Shown: positions 36,336-47,680 of the stretch, one piece after another
Position numbering within the stretch: the first letter of the stretch is position 1
How the letters are laid out: the number at the start of each line of letters is the position of its first letter
From: Linnemannia hyalina
Lineage: Eukaryota; Mortierellomycota; Mortierellomycetes; Mortierellales; Mortierellaceae
DNA: 64,000 nucleotides
Reading direction: 5' to 3'
Assembly: GCA_019671135.1 (NCBI GenBank)
Contig: JAHRHY010000002.1
Coordinates: 3,115,501 to 3,179,500, forward strand
Made by a program: the position numbers and the translations under genes
Notes under the pieces: generated by a model
Database searches by the model: none
The model's input: the letters and a program-made list of their open reading frames with translations, nothing else
What the model was told of the DNA's origin: nothing

Positions 36336-36639
36336 TGCAGGGTTGCTCTTATGCTAATTGTTGCTGTCAGAGATGTAGTATTCCTTGGGTGTTTCGTTGA
36401 TGTGCTGCGAGATTCGGTCTGAGGGGAATAGAAGTCAAGGAGAACAACACGTTCAGGGGGACCCTTCCTTTAAATACTCAGAATCAGTCATGTGACTGGC
36501 GCCTCCAATTTATCTTAGCATTCTTGCACGCGCCTTCACCAACCTTTCTATCTTTCATTCCTTCTCCCTGTACAAACTCCTCCCCTTTCGACCTCTTTTT
36601 TTCTTACACGTAATCATGACCAGCCTCGTGGATATCCGA
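36336..36639 (-). promoter_or_regulatory. Promoter region of the Gln/His-rich protein gene
   Basis: TTTAAATA at about 36471-36478, some 135 bp before the start on the - strand, could serve as a TATA-like element. Beyond it the + strand turns CT-rich (36540-36605), pointing toward the relic that follows, as if a promoter for that gene once stood here. Confidence 0.3.
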
Positions 36640-37030
36640 AATCCGAGAACTGAACGCTGAGCGGGGAACCCACCCACCTCTCCGTGTACGGCAACACCCA
36701 GGAACCAACGCGCCTCATGATCACCCACGCCTCCATCTGCTATGTTTTCGACTTTGAGACCTTCAAGCGGAGCAAGCTCCACAGAACTTTTCCTTACAGG
36801 TTACCTTACGAACCCTTACCGTCCCCAAGTTGACAACGTCGTCATCAAGAATTACTACAAGGGAAACCCCTTGAAAATACACGCGATCGCGACTGTCCCT
36901 GTAGTTGTGGATGGGATGCTTTTCCAGGTCGGGAATGTCTTCTTGGTCGATCTCGCCCCCCCCCCCCCCCCCCCCCAGATCCAGGCCGTCTTTTCGTTGC
37001 GATTTTGGTATGACTTTGGATTTTAGTGAC
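36640..37030 (+). pseudogene. Decayed protein-coding fragment, unknown family
   Basis: Two + strand frames continue each other: SVYGNTQEPTRLMITHASIC then YVFDFETFKRSKLH (about 36678-36790), then, after a frame change near 36790, TGYLTNPYRPQVDNVVIKNY and KIHAIATVPVVVDGMLFQVG to about 36960. The second part then runs into a C21 homopolymer and stops at 37026. The amino-acid texture is that of a folded protein, not of leader DNA, but no family is recognised. CT-rich DNA just upstream looks like an old leader. No intact start or end is seen, so I read it as a relic. Confidence 0.35.
36956..36976 (+). repeat. C21 homopolymer
   Basis: Twenty-one consecutive C (G on the other strand), the longest C run in the window. 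It lies inside the decayed fragment and may reflect slippage or an assembly/sequencing length error. Confidence 0.9.
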
Positions 37031-37819
37031 GCAAGAAGAACGCTAAAAAGTAGCGACAAAGCAAAAAAAAATAATAAAGGCGGCCGTCATGGACGCTTTG
37101 ACTGACGAACGTTGCGATTTCGTTTGAATTGGACTAAGTGAAACCCTGTCTCACTCTTTTTTTTTTTTTTTTCGTTCAACGCGTTTTGATCGAGATCATG
37201 GAACCAAGGCCATGTTACCAGGCATTGAAACGTCATTTATTTTGATTAACATCATATACATTCCTTTGTCTCTTTTCATTACTTAGCTAGGGGGGTACGC
37301 TGAGACTGAGGTATGTAAGTTTACTACAGTAGAAGCTAAAAAGACAAGTTTAAAGAGTATCGCAAATGAAGGGCACTCCTGCTATAAGTGTTTGCTTTAG
37401 GCGGCCGTTAATCTATCAAAGTGCGAGTCCCACAGACCTCAAACGCCAGCTCAAGCTCCAGAAGTACACAAGTCCAACTTTTGCCTTCCGTTACTACTTC
37501 GCCTCCGAGTTCTGCAACCACAGGAACGGCTCGGTCGGCTGCTCGTTGGCGTCAAAGAAAATCTTCACCTTCAAAAGTTCGGCCAGTGCTTCGCCATCTA
37601 CCGCGCCTTGGGCCATCCCCCACCATCGTCGTCTTGGGTTTCATTCGTGGTGGCCCCGGCACTGACCCCGCGCAACACCCGCCAATTTCTCCAGACCATG
37701 CAGTTACATCCAGGAATCCAGGCTTGCTGGACGCTGTGATCTCGCAGGTTCAACGTTCCAGGGAACCCTGTTTCGTCGAGCCGGTTGTACGCAGAGGTGG
37801 GGATACGACAGCTCAGTCA
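37031..37819. other. Degenerate DNA between two relics
   Basis: Open frames exist on + (37366-37665, 37421-37939) with ordinary amino-acid mixes but no motifs, no start context and no continuation. It may be part of the same decay as the flanking relics. There is a T18 run at about 37158-37173. Confidence 0.3.
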
Positions 37820-38430
37820 ACACCTCCAAATCTGTCGATAGAGGCGCTCAAGTTGATAAAACTTCATCTTGAAAGCTTCCATGTCGGCGCCAGCAGTGAC
37901 ATCAGCGTTGGTGATACCTTGATTTGTTCGCAGATGTAGAGGGGGCGAGGAGGTCGAGCTTAGGAACTCTAGAGAGCAGTTCGAGAGGTATGTGAAACTC
38001 AAGTAGAATCATCTGCAGAGATCGCGTAAAGTGCATGTTCTTGACCATCCCTCGTCTGCTAGTGGGGGACGTGATCAGGTTGACACGCTTGGCATCGTAC
38101 TTGAGGCTCAGAGTCTGGTACAAGAGAAGCTGGCGGAGTTGAGTTGAACGAGCAAACAGTCAAGACCAAGTTCAAAATGTCAGTGTTGCTCAAGTGTCCT
38201 GCCAACAAGTAAATCGGCTCGATAATGCTGAAGAAGCGAGTTGCGGCACTCGACATGCCTACAATGAATGTTGTTGATGAATAGAAGGGACCAAAGTAAT
38301 CCGACAAAGACATGAGACGATCGACTGTTTTCCACCTTGGAATTTTTGGTGGCGTCGAATTTGTAGGGACATAATTGAAACTCGACCTGTTTCTATGCAC
38401 GATGAGCTTTCTTTGCCGTTGTAATGTCAA
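37820..38430 (-). pseudogene. F-box/LRR-like relic
   Basis: On the - strand three short frames follow one another: one with SIIEPIYLLAGHLSNTDILN followed by LVLTVCSF (about 38230-38130), a second with LLYQTLSLKYDAKRVNLITS and MVKNMHFTRSLQM (about 38130-37900), and a third with MEAFKMKFYQLERLY (about 37880-37820). The order, an F-box-like helix pair (L.N.DLL.L.LVC), then a 'LLYQTL.L' segment and leucine-rich stretches, is what fungal F-box/LRR proteins show. Stops (near 38060, 37900 and 37820) and frame changes break it. F-box families are large and turn over quickly in these fungi. The identification is tentative. Confidence 0.4.
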
Positions 38431-38543
38431 CGCATGTTGTTATTTCTTTTTTTTTATAATTTTTGGTTTGTTATGGTTGCAAAAGAGTGGCAATGGCCAT
38501 CAATGTCGTATCGGTCAACATGGCCAACAACAGCTCAGACCTG

Positions 38544-41500
38544 TTATCCCTTCAACCCTTGAACAATGTCCTTCAGGGTCTGAATAAACTTCATCAGTCC
38601 CTTGGGCCTTCGAGATCCATCCTCGGCGTCGCCATCGCCATCCGGATTCTTCGGTTTAGGTCGAGGCAATATCTCCAAGTCGCGAGTATGACTGGCCTCC
38701 ACAGTCGTTTGAGGGCCTGCCTGCTCGATCGTCGTCGTCACGGTAACAATCTTCTCCGGAACAACAAACTCCTCCTCCTCCGTATCCTCGAATCCTCGGT
38801 CCCAGTTGTCCCAGTTGTCCTGTGAACTCGACGAAGACGACGCTGATGATGGCGATGTCCTAGAGTCCGATGTCCAGAACCGCTTCATAATCACAAACGG
38901 GCGGACCCAAGCAGGCATGGTCACCAAATCCAGCGATGTTGATCCCGTCTCCTGGAACGCAGCCACATTGATGATCATGATGACCAGCATGACTGCTCCA
39001 ATCACGACCATCACATGCTTCCACCAACCGCGAACCAGGTCAAACACTTGTTGCGCTGTGAGAAATTCCAAGGAGTAGCCTCCTTTACCAGTAGGTGTGC
39101 CGGATTGAAGAGCAGGAGCTCCGATCTGCGGTGCCGAGTTGGATCCGTGTCCTGACGCAGTGCATGGAGCACCATCCTGCACTGGGAGAATCTCACCATC
39201 CAATCCCTGCTCGGCGTGCGGATTCTGAGGCTCTGGTGGTTGTTGTGGGTGTCGTTGGTGTACTTGTTGGACAATAACGCTCCCTGCAACAGGTGGCGGT
39301 TGCTGAGGATCATGCACGATAGTCGCTCCTTGTTGTTGCTCAGTTGGGTCCACAGTTGGCTCTGGTTGAGCAGGCCCCGCGGCATCGGTAGGTGTGCTGT
39401 CGGTGGGCGGGGGGTTTGATGTGAGTTTGATGATCCGGAAAGAAAGCTTTGGCCTTCCAAGAGTCATGTACGCCCCATATGTGATCGTCCTCCTCTGTCC
39501 TGGCTGACCTTGCGTGGACAGCACCTCAAAGTCGCCCGTCGGCTCCTCATAATCCATGTCTAAATAGTGAACATAGCGGGGACATGTTAGATCTTGTACC
39601 TCTCAATAAGCTCGTATATGTTCACCAAAGCGAGAAAGCTTCAATGTACCTTGTGGGAGTTTGGGAAGACTGGCGACAACAATGTACTCGCCGACAGGGA
39701 GACTGAACCCAGGGACAACAAGCCTCATAGCGGAGGAAGCCGACTCTTCGCGTGACGCCTCCTCCAATAGGTCGAACGAGTTGAATCCGTAGCTAACCTC
39801 GACTTGGTGCAGCCCCTCATTGTCGAGTGTTGATTCCTCAGGGATAGGAACGAGGACAGTTCGTCGACCGGACGATTTCTGGTCTTGAAGTTGAATCGAC
39901 TTTGAGCAAGGGTATCCGTCCACCAGCACACTCCAGATTTCGGCACCGTCCAGTTGATAGAGTCGAAGATAGGGATCGTCCTGCTGAGGCAGAACAACGT
40001 TCGACAGAATGACGCGGGCAAATCCTGGTTGCTGTTGTGCACTCAGCCCAATCTCGACGCGGACCCGCTCGATCCTTGCAATGCGCGCCAGGGCTTGGTA
40101 GCGTTGTGCCGTGACGGCGAGACAGTAGTCAATGGTCTGGTACTGGAAGTGGCGTTCGTTTGGATATCGGACCAATGAAGCACTGTCCTCCAGTGGTGAA
40201 TGGCAGTCGACAAAGGTCTCGTCAACAAGGTGTGGGCTGACTCCTCGGATCATCAGGTCGTTGTTGGTGTATATGTGAATCTGTCCTTTGTCTGTGCTTG
40301 CCCCAGCAATGCGGACTTTTGGTGTGTGACAGACGATGTTCTTTCCGTAGCCTACATTGACAGCCTGGCATGCCTGGAATCGCATGTTCACGGCAGTAGT
40401 GCCTTCTGTGCCGGCAAAGAACCACACTCGGAACGTCTGGGTTGGCTCCTTGGAAGAGTCATCTGTAGCATCCTTTTCAATGCCATGATCTACCATTGCA
40501 TCGTGAGCTGTTGTCGGTAGCGCTTCCCAATCCTGAACTGCGTCGCCGGTAAGATCCAACAACGTGATGTCGCTTGACAGGCCGTGCTCCGAGCTAGAAT
40601 CCTTGAAACTAATGGTCACGTCCATGTATGGCTGCTTCCACCCCAGCTTTTGGATTTTCACCGTGATGGCGTCCTCCACGGCAATGATCAAGTCGCTATC
40701 GTCCATCTCCAGATGATCGTATTCCTCCTCTGCTGGATCCTCGGACGTAGCGACGGTGTCCTGTGCATGAATCTCGGCTGGGTCCTTCCTCTTGCGATCT
40801 TGAAGAAGAGATGAAGGCTGCTTTTGGTCGGGCATTCCCATTATGCGGACGGTCATATCCTGTTCGACATCCCGAACGAAATCGGTAGCCGACCGGGACA
40901 TCCACGAGACATGTAGCGAGGAGCTCGGGGCAAAACATCCTGCAACCTCAAATGGACGATCTCGTTCTCCCGAAAGTTGATTGTCTTCATTGTCTCCTGA
41001 TTCAGCCCCAGAGGGGTCCTGCTTTCCATCTACCGAGACCAACTTGCCCACAAACTCGTCGCGTCCAACCAGTTGTTCCTGAACCTCAAGCCAGAACTGA
41101 GCATCCTCGTCTGACTCTGGGTTTAAGTGGGTCTCATCCAAGGACATGATCGGCGGGTGGACATTAAAGTCGAATCCATCTGCTGCGTTCTCCGACTCGC
41201 GTCTGTGTAGATTAGGAGACTTGGTGCCACTGCCTGTCATCTCTGATGCCAGAGTAGTATTGTCCTGTTCAGTCGAAGAGGGTTGGAGTACTTCGAGCTT
41301 CAGAAAGTTACTCCTGCATTTGGGGATATGCGAGAGGTGGATGACATTGTCAGAACCGACAACAAACGGCACATGGATCGACAAATGAACCAAGTAGTCT
41401 CCAGCTTTGTTCGCAACAAAGCATAAAGCATTCGAAATGACGGCAACGTGAGTTACTGGCGCCCTTGCTTGTGCTGTAAAGGATGATGCAGACGCAACAG

Positions 41501-42539
41501 AGAACGGTCTCTTTGGGCGGGAGTCGAATGTTGGTGATGAGGCTGGCGAGAGAGTCTCTATCCTGTCCGCGGTTGCCTGCATCCATGACGATGAAACATC
41601 CTTTTCGTCCTTGGAAGCGCCTATTATGCGAGTAAAATGGACGCATGTTCCAATTTTAGCGTTAGACAGAACAGAGACACGTTTTTCTTCTGTATGGTGA
41701 CATTTATTTTCCCTTGCTGAATATTTTTTTTTTCCCAGATGGCGGTTGGTTTGCATACCGAGGTCAAGACCCCCAAAGTCTTCCTGAGTATACTCGTTCT
41801 CTCCCGTAGCAGATGGGCTCAAGTAGGTGACGTTCCAACGGTGAAGGATGGTTGATGGTGGTAGCAATGGGCAGGTCGTCCATGTGTTGTCGATAATGTG
41901 AACCTATAGCAGTTTTCAAACATTGAAAGTGCACACATGGTCAGTCGAGCACATTCCACACCAAACCAAGAATGTCTATATCGAGCTTTTTTTTCTGGCG
42001 TTAGATATCAGCAATCGAGGCATCATCCTTATTACCTTTACTGTGACATCAAGTTCTGATCCCGTGGAGGATGTGGTCGTTATAGATGAAGACGACCAAG
42101 GGTTGACTGTGCCAATGATCTTTAGCTGTTTGCCGTAAAATCCTTGCTTGGATTGTGAAGACAAAGCGAACGAGTCGATGAGGCTGGACATGGCCAAGAT
42201 ACGAGTGTTGGCCATGAACTCTTTCTCTTTGGCAAGGACAGCCTCGGGCGAGGGCAGGATCCTTGACGTTGTTGCTGTCGAAGCGACTGATGCTGATCGA
42301 TGTCGCGTGTGATCTCCACCTGTTGGCTGCTTTTGTGGTTTTGAGTATGTCTGCTGTTGTTGGGGTTGGGTTCCTGAAGAAGGAAACGAGTGCTGGGTGA
42401 CTCTCTTTCGTGCGGTGGTAGTGGAGGTGGTCTTTGCTCCGCTTGAGCTTGAGACCGAGTCAAAGCTGTCGGCGTGGTAGCTGAAGCGGGCGTTGGTGGC
42501 GGTGGTCCTTGGTACTGGAGGACGTTCCTGGCCAAGCAT
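38544..42539 (-). CDS. Large single-pass membrane protein, unknown function
   Basis: Exons on the - strand 42539-42036, 41903-41759, 41620-39650 and 39559-38544 join to 1211 codons. The first 120 residues are Ser/Thr/Gln-rich. Residues about 150-870 look like consecutive beta-rich domains (for example HIIDNTWTTCPLLPPSTILH, HVAVISNALCFVANKAGDYL, DDSDLIIAVEDAITVKI, TFRVWFFAGTEGTTAVNMRF). One clear membrane helix (VMVVIGAVMLVIMIINVAAF) lies near residue 1060, followed by an acidic tail with a predicted coil. The last intron was recognised because the frame with the helix otherwise starts without a leader and joins exactly. An in-frame upstream ATG at 42812 would add a hydrophobic start (MIFFIFSLSFTSFSFCLFLS) that could be a signal peptide, but this is also what CT-rich leader DNA encodes. 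Topology is therefore undecided. No family recognised. Confidence 0.7.
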
Positions 42540-43336
42540 GATTGCCGAGTTCGACTTTGTCCAGTTGTAGTTGGTGCTTTCCGTTATTGTTGCTACTTCT
42601 GTTGCTGTGTGTGTGTGTTGGTTGGTTGACTTTGCCGTAGGGGTAACGACAAAGGGAGTATTGAAGAGGTTGAGAGGAGATGCGGGGAAGGTGGTTGGTT
42701 GTAAAATGGGAGGATGACCACCAAGGGAGGAATGGAGCAAAGGATCAGCGGTGGAAAGAAAGAGACAGAAGGAGAATGAGGTGAAGGAGAGAGAGAAGAT
42801 AAAAAAAATCAAAACAACAGTTGAAAAAAAAAGAGGCTCTCATCAAACATACTGCATACGATAACAAAAAATGGCAGCAGGCATGGGCATGGGTCGGGAG
42901 AGAAGGGAGGGGGACAGAAACAGAGGAGGGGAATCGCTCGTTTAAACAGCAGCTCAATTGTTGGCTATTTTAAAAAAGGGGAGGGATAGCAAGAAAGAAA
43001 GGGCGCCATTGTCATCACGACAGCATTCTGCCTTTTGTTTCTGGTCTTCATAGCCCTCGCCATGTTTGTGCTTTCATCGACAATAGGACGGTGTCAACAA
43101 ATATCAATAGCCTCGCAAAGTTCAACGGGGGTCCTTGGTCGACAATTGTGGTCGCACAACTCTTGCTTGCTTCATTGCTTCATTGCTTCATTGCTTCATG
43201 AGCGCAAAAAGGTCCGAGCCAAATCGGTTATTTATTGTTGTTCCTTGTCCCCATCCTCTGCCATTCGCTCTAGAACACGGACCACGACACACATATGCAC
43301 CTAGCCAATGCTCTTGGCTTGTCCACCTCCTGTCAC
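42540..43336. other. Leader of the large membrane-protein gene and spacer
   Basis: The first 400 bases, read on the - strand, are CT-rich leader. An octamer repeat lies at 43169-43199. No additional gene is recognised. Confidence 0.4.
43169..43199 (+). repeat. Tandem octamer repeat GCTTCATT
   Basis: Nearly four perfect copies of an 8-bp unit in the spacer before the esterase gene's 3' end. Confidence 0.85.
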
Positions 43337-44474
43337 CTAAAAGATCTCGAGAAAGCCGTTGGCAATCTCTCGGTGGACCTTGGTTGACGAATGGTACAGA
43401 TCGTAATAGAAATGGCTCTTGGGGTCAGCGCATCCTGTCTGAGCACCCGGATCTATGCAACCATGAACCACATCTGTGATCCCCAGTTCTCGGAGATGTC
43501 GAGGACTGTTCAATCGGCGGAGGAGGATAAAGAGGTCGAAAAAGGCAATGTTCGGCTTGATCTCGGGCCGGTTGCCCTTGCAGTTGAAAAAGACGTGCGA
43601 CTCGCCATCGGCTCCTCTAGTCCTTCTTGGATGGCCATACTCTCGTCTGAGTCGCCGCATCATATCTTGATAACCTCGGTGCCATTTTTCCGCCATGGCA
43701 GTCATCTCGTGGGCAGACGTCTGGTTGCTCTGGAAGTAAGGGATGGTGCCAATGTCAAAGTTCTCAAACACGACAATGTGTCGTGCGCCGTGACCGATCA
43801 ATTGGTGGATACCCCTCTCGATGTTGGCGAGCACGGTCTCGGTGGTGATGGACGTGTCGAACAAAAAGTCGTTTCCTTGGAAGCTGACGGCAAACAAGGT
43901 CGATTCCATCCCGGCAATATCCTCCAGCGATCGATTGGGCAGATAGTTTTCGTTGATTTGTTGAATGAACCCAGGAACGGGCAAGTCACCCTTGCTACCC
44001 GTGTAACCCTGGACGATATCTGAATCCGTCGTCGCTCCACCATAGGCAAAGTTGGTCAAGTTCAGTCTGCGATCCTTGGCGACCTGTACAAGATGTCATT
44101 AACAAAGGAACGGAGGGACATGGCAATTAGTAAAGTATTCACATTGTTGCTTTCGTCTCATAATGCTGCTACTCTCTCTTGTAATCCCATCAAACTCTCT
44201 GGAAACTGCGTGTTGGGCATACATAGTCTGCCCAGATGGGACCGCCAGAGAAACGACCTCCAGGGTAGAAAGCAGGCAGTGGCCAGGTGTGCTTGGACAT
44301 CTCAAGGACGTTTCCGGTGTCGCTGAAGGAGTCACCAAAGACGACCAGGGACTTGATTCTGACGGGCAAGCAGTGCTGAGCGGCGAACCGAGACTGGCCT
44401 TGCAGGGGGGACTGGGCATTGACAGCCTGTTGAGAGAGTAGGAGAGCAAGGATGGGGAGCAAGGACAGCCGCAT
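43337..44474 (-). CDS. Secreted GDSL/SGNH-hydrolase esterase (CE16-like)
   Basis: Exons on the - strand 44474-44223 and 44083-43337 join to 332 codons. A signal peptide (MRLSLLPILALLLSQQAVNA) with cleavage after residue 20 is followed by block I, VVFGDSFSDTGN (catalytic Ser about 47). Then come LTNFAYGGATTDSD (block II Gly), VSFQGNDFLFD (block III Asn, about 156) and the C-terminal DLYHSSTKVHREIA with the Asp-His pair of block V (about 316-319). Length and motifs fit fungal carbohydrate acetylesterases of family CE16, which remove acetyl groups from plant polysaccharide fragments outside the cell; thermolabile-hemolysin-type lipases are a related alternative. Three Cys near the end may form a disulphide. 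It is the last ordinary gene before the mobile-element region. Confidence 0.88.
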
Positions 44475-44902
44475 GATTTTCTGCACAGGGCAAGTGGGTG
44501 GACGGGAAGGAAGAGAAAGGGAGATGAAAGGGAAACGAAAGAAGGAAAAAGAGAGGGGACCAATGCCTTGGAATGGATGCCTTCTGAAAATGCACATTTT
44601 GCTAACGAGAGGCTGGCACACAATCTCCCTGCAATTCTGATGCATGGATATAAATGAATATCATTGTCGGTAATAACGAATAACCCTATCCCCTAGTTTG
44701 TTTGTGGTGCAAATTTGCACCACATTTTTTCGATTTATCCAGGTTTCCAATAAAACGGGTTAGAAGACTACATCGTGGGAGTGTCATTGTCGTCTTCGTC
44801 ACATTACATTCATCACTCTCGAATTCAGCTCTTTTTTTCTCATCATCATCCCGCAACCCATTACCTTTTTTTTCTCACACATCGACTTCACCCTACTCAC
44901 TC
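44475..44902. other. Spacer between the esterase and the piggyBac relic
   Basis: It holds the esterase leader (CT-rich on the - strand), the 22-bp palindrome at 44703-44724, and on the + strand a CT-rich leader (44830-44900) in front of the transposase ATG. No TTAA duplication typical of piggyBac insertion could be placed here. Confidence 0.4.
44703..44724. repeat. Perfect 22-bp palindrome
   Basis: TGTGGTGCAAATTTGCACCA plus CA equals its own reverse complement over all 22 bases. It lies about 180 bp before the transposase ATG and could be an internal binding site of the transposon or of a host regulator. Confidence 0.85.
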
Positions 44903-46403
44903 ATGGACTCCAGTCTCGAGTTCCTCGGTTCCTTTGACGTTTCTGACTCTCAAGGCACCGTAGTAGCATCTGCGGAGGAGGTTGACGAGGCACAGGAGGA
45001 GGAGTTGTTGTTTTCGGTCCGTTGTCGTACTCGACCAACGCCTGGTACAGATAGCTCTGGGGACGAGGAGGAGGGGAAGGCAGGAGATGAAGGGGTGATA
45101 GATGCTCCAGCTCCACCGACAAAGAAAATGAAGGCTGCCAAGAAGGCTGCTAAGAAGCCCGTTCGTGAGACTAGAGAACTCCCGCCTGTACCAGATTTCG
45201 ACAATATCTTTCGCCACTACAAGGATGGACACCCAGCACAATCCAACCTTCCCCGTGCTCTTCAACTCGACCAAGAACTGGCACCAATAAACATATTCAG
45301 CCTATTCTTCAGCGGCAAAGTATTTTCGGATATGGCCACCTTCACTAACGCATATGCAGCATCAAAAGGAGCCGGCACAGGAGGGGGATTGCGCCAATGG
45401 GTAAAGACCATACCTGACGAACTGCGCATATTCCTCGGCATCATTGTCTACATGGGCGTATTCAGGCAGAATTCTGTCTCTGAGTATTGTTCAACCTTCC
45501 CTGAATGTCCTCAACACAACATCACTAACTTCATCTCCCTCGTCCGCTTCGAACAACTGAGGCATTTTTTTTCATGTCTCCAACCCCAACGAACCTGAGC
45601 AACATTGGTTCTCAAAGGTAGAGCCTGTGATAGATGGGTGCATTTCTCTCTATGAGCTCGCTTCCTTTTCTTTTACTTAACGAAGAGAGTCACCACTCTT
45701 GCCCTCTGCTAGCCTATAACAGCTAGCTGCGGACAATCGCCCGATCCACCTCAGGCTCTTACCGTGTTCTGGATGGACAATAGACCTGTCTCCATGCTCT
45801 TCACCGTCCATGCCCTCAGCTTCGGCGACAACGACTGATCCGCTGTCTAAGATCCAGACGCCCTCGAGAGAAAGCGCCAACGCAAAGTCAGTGCGGGATG
45901 CTTATAAAGGACATTCCAGGGCGTTACTCCCCATCCCAAAAATCGTCGATGACTACAACCACCACATGAACGGACTCGACATCGCCGACCAGTTACGCAG
46001 CTACTATTCGACTCAGCTCAGGACTTATCGCGCATGGGCTCCGATCTTCTTCTGGTTACTGGATACAACAATCATCAACGCGTACCTCATCAACAAACTC
46101 TTCGGCTCTTTCATGCATCACAGGGGGTTCCGACAGTTCCAAGCTAAGGATCTGATAGTGTCCGCCAAATGTCGCGACACCCCTACCCAAGTATCCCCTT
46201 ATGTCTCGAAAAAATTCAAGGGACCAAACGATGAACTACTGATTACTCATGACTGGCTCCCATTTCCCCGTCCGAGTCAAGGACCGCCCCTACTGCATCC
46301 TGTGCAGATAAAAGAAACGAGAAGACATAACACAAGCATATCCTCAACCGCCCAGCGAATCTGCTCTCTCTGCAAGGTTCCTCTTTGCACCAAAAATGAT
46401 TGA
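44903..46403 (+). mobile_element. piggyBac-type transposase, broken copy with its middle deleted
   Basis: The frame from 44903 starts MDSSLEFLGSFDVSD, then an acidic and Lys/Ala-rich N-terminus, then transposase motifs INIFSLFFSG, FLGIIVYMGVFRQ and ISLVRFEQLRHFF. A shift within a T8 run near 45565-45572 moves the continuation (HVSNPNEPEQHWFSKVEPVI) to another frame, which stops near 45680. Only WMDNRPVSMLFTVHAL (about 45770-45820) remains of the catalytic core. The C-terminal part, PIPKIVDDYNHHMNGLDIAD then QLRSYYSTQL and the Cys-rich end ICSLCKVPLC, is open to 46403. The region with the first catalytic Asp residues is missing, about 200 residues by comparison with the family. It cannot make an active transposase. 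No terminal inverted repeats or TTAA duplication were found. Confidence 0.85.
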
Positions 46404-47140
46404 GGAGTATCATACGCGCCATGGGTTTTAGAATAGATTATCTCAAAGTGAAGTTAGAATTTTAAGGTCCTGTGCCCTCTCCACCTTGCATCGCGTGTTA
46501 CTGCTACTATTAAATAAAAGAAAGATGCCAGCTCTCCAAGTTGTCCATTGTTGCGATGGTTTTCCTGAAATGGATGAAGATGACACAGGCGCTGGTGGCG
46601 ATGCCGGTGCTACTGATGTTGACGAGGATGTGGACGACGATGCCGCCCTCAAGCGACCCAAGAAGATCATTTTCAAACCGGGTCATATTCAACTCTGCTG
46701 GTGATACTTCGTCCGCTTAGCATCATCCAAGCGACTCCAGTTCTGCATTCAGGCCAAAATGAGCGATTCTTTCATCGACATCAACGACAAAGAGTTGGTT
46801 GCGCTTCTCTGGGGAAGAAGACAGTTCAGCTAGACAACGTATAGAAGGACACCCGCTACACTCACAACTGGGCAGCCGCCAAACAGCGTTCTTCGTACGG
46901 AGAGGTGATCAAGGAACTATTCATCGGGGACCGGGATGCCATCGAGGAAGCCAGGAACAAGCAGCAGACGACATACGGGAAGAGGACAACAAACATGGTT
47001 GAGCGTCAGGTGGCCCATCCACACATCTATGGACAGTTGGAGCTCGCGCGGTATTTGTCGAGGAGGATCATTGTTTTCCGAGAACGGCACAATGCCTCCC
47101 TCGCGGCCAGTGGGGATCTGAGAGTTATTGAGTCGTAAAG
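46404..47140 (+). pseudogene. Decayed ORF fragments, probably mobile-element derived
   Basis: Three + strand pieces: 46526-46704 (MPALQVVHCC..., an acidic run, then KRPKKIIFKPGHIQLCW), 46740-46830 (SKRLQFCIQAKMSDSFIDIN then DKELVALLWGRRQ), and 46870-47138 (YTHNWAAAKQRSSYGEVIKE then LFIGDRDAIEEARNKQ and RQVAHPHIYGQLELARYLSR). Frame changes and stops lie between them. The last piece reads like a real helical protein. No family was recognised. It may be a separate element truncated by the piggyBac insertion, or cargo of it. Confidence 0.35.
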
Positions 47141-47680
47141 CTAAAAAGGAGGGTGTACTACGGCCATGCAAATGGCCTTCTCACAGGAAATGACATATGT
47201 GTCACAATCAATGATTGTATCAAGGGATCAACTGAACCCCTCGCATGACCCTCGTCCTCCAACCCACGTAGGGAGCCGCGAGTCTATCAATGATCAACGA
47301 TCAAGGACATGACGGCAACACATTGTCACCCGTAAGGACAGACACATATAAATAAGGCCCCTCTTTCCTCTATTTCTATTTTTTCTTTCTTTACTTACTC
47401 CTTCCTTCCTCCTCTCCTACCTCTTTCCTCCTTTCTCTCCGTCTTTCCTTTCATCACCACCATTATACTATCAATGCACAGAGCCAAAAAAAAACAACCG
47501 CACAGAACCCTCCTAACCCCTTAGTTACAGCGGGTGAATTTCTAGACTTGGCCCCTTCAATATCACCTCTCTTTCATTCCCTTCCACCCTTCCCTCTCTC
47601 AGTTCACTGCCTTGTTCGTCATCTCTGTTTCTGCTGTTGTTTCCTTACCATCCGTTTTTCCACTCCTCTCGCCCCTCGCA
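47141..47680 (+). promoter_or_regulatory. Promoter and leader of the XPG-like gene
   Basis: TATAAATA at 47347-47354 is followed by a strongly CT-rich stretch (47360-47460 and 47570-47670) up to the ATG at 47681. This is the classic layout of an expressed gene in this window, so the element kept a promoter. Confidence 0.5.

Noticed and set aside
39557..39602. Treating 38544-39557 and 39603-41867 as two separate - strand genes
   Set aside because: A canonical intron (donor GTACAT, acceptor TTTAG) joins them in exact phase, and the second part has no promoter of its own.
44640..46510. Search for piggyBac terminal inverted repeats and TTAA duplication
   Set aside because: TTAA occurs near 46463 and 46505, but no matching end on the left; ACCCTATCCCCTAG near 44684 has no inverted partner that I could find.
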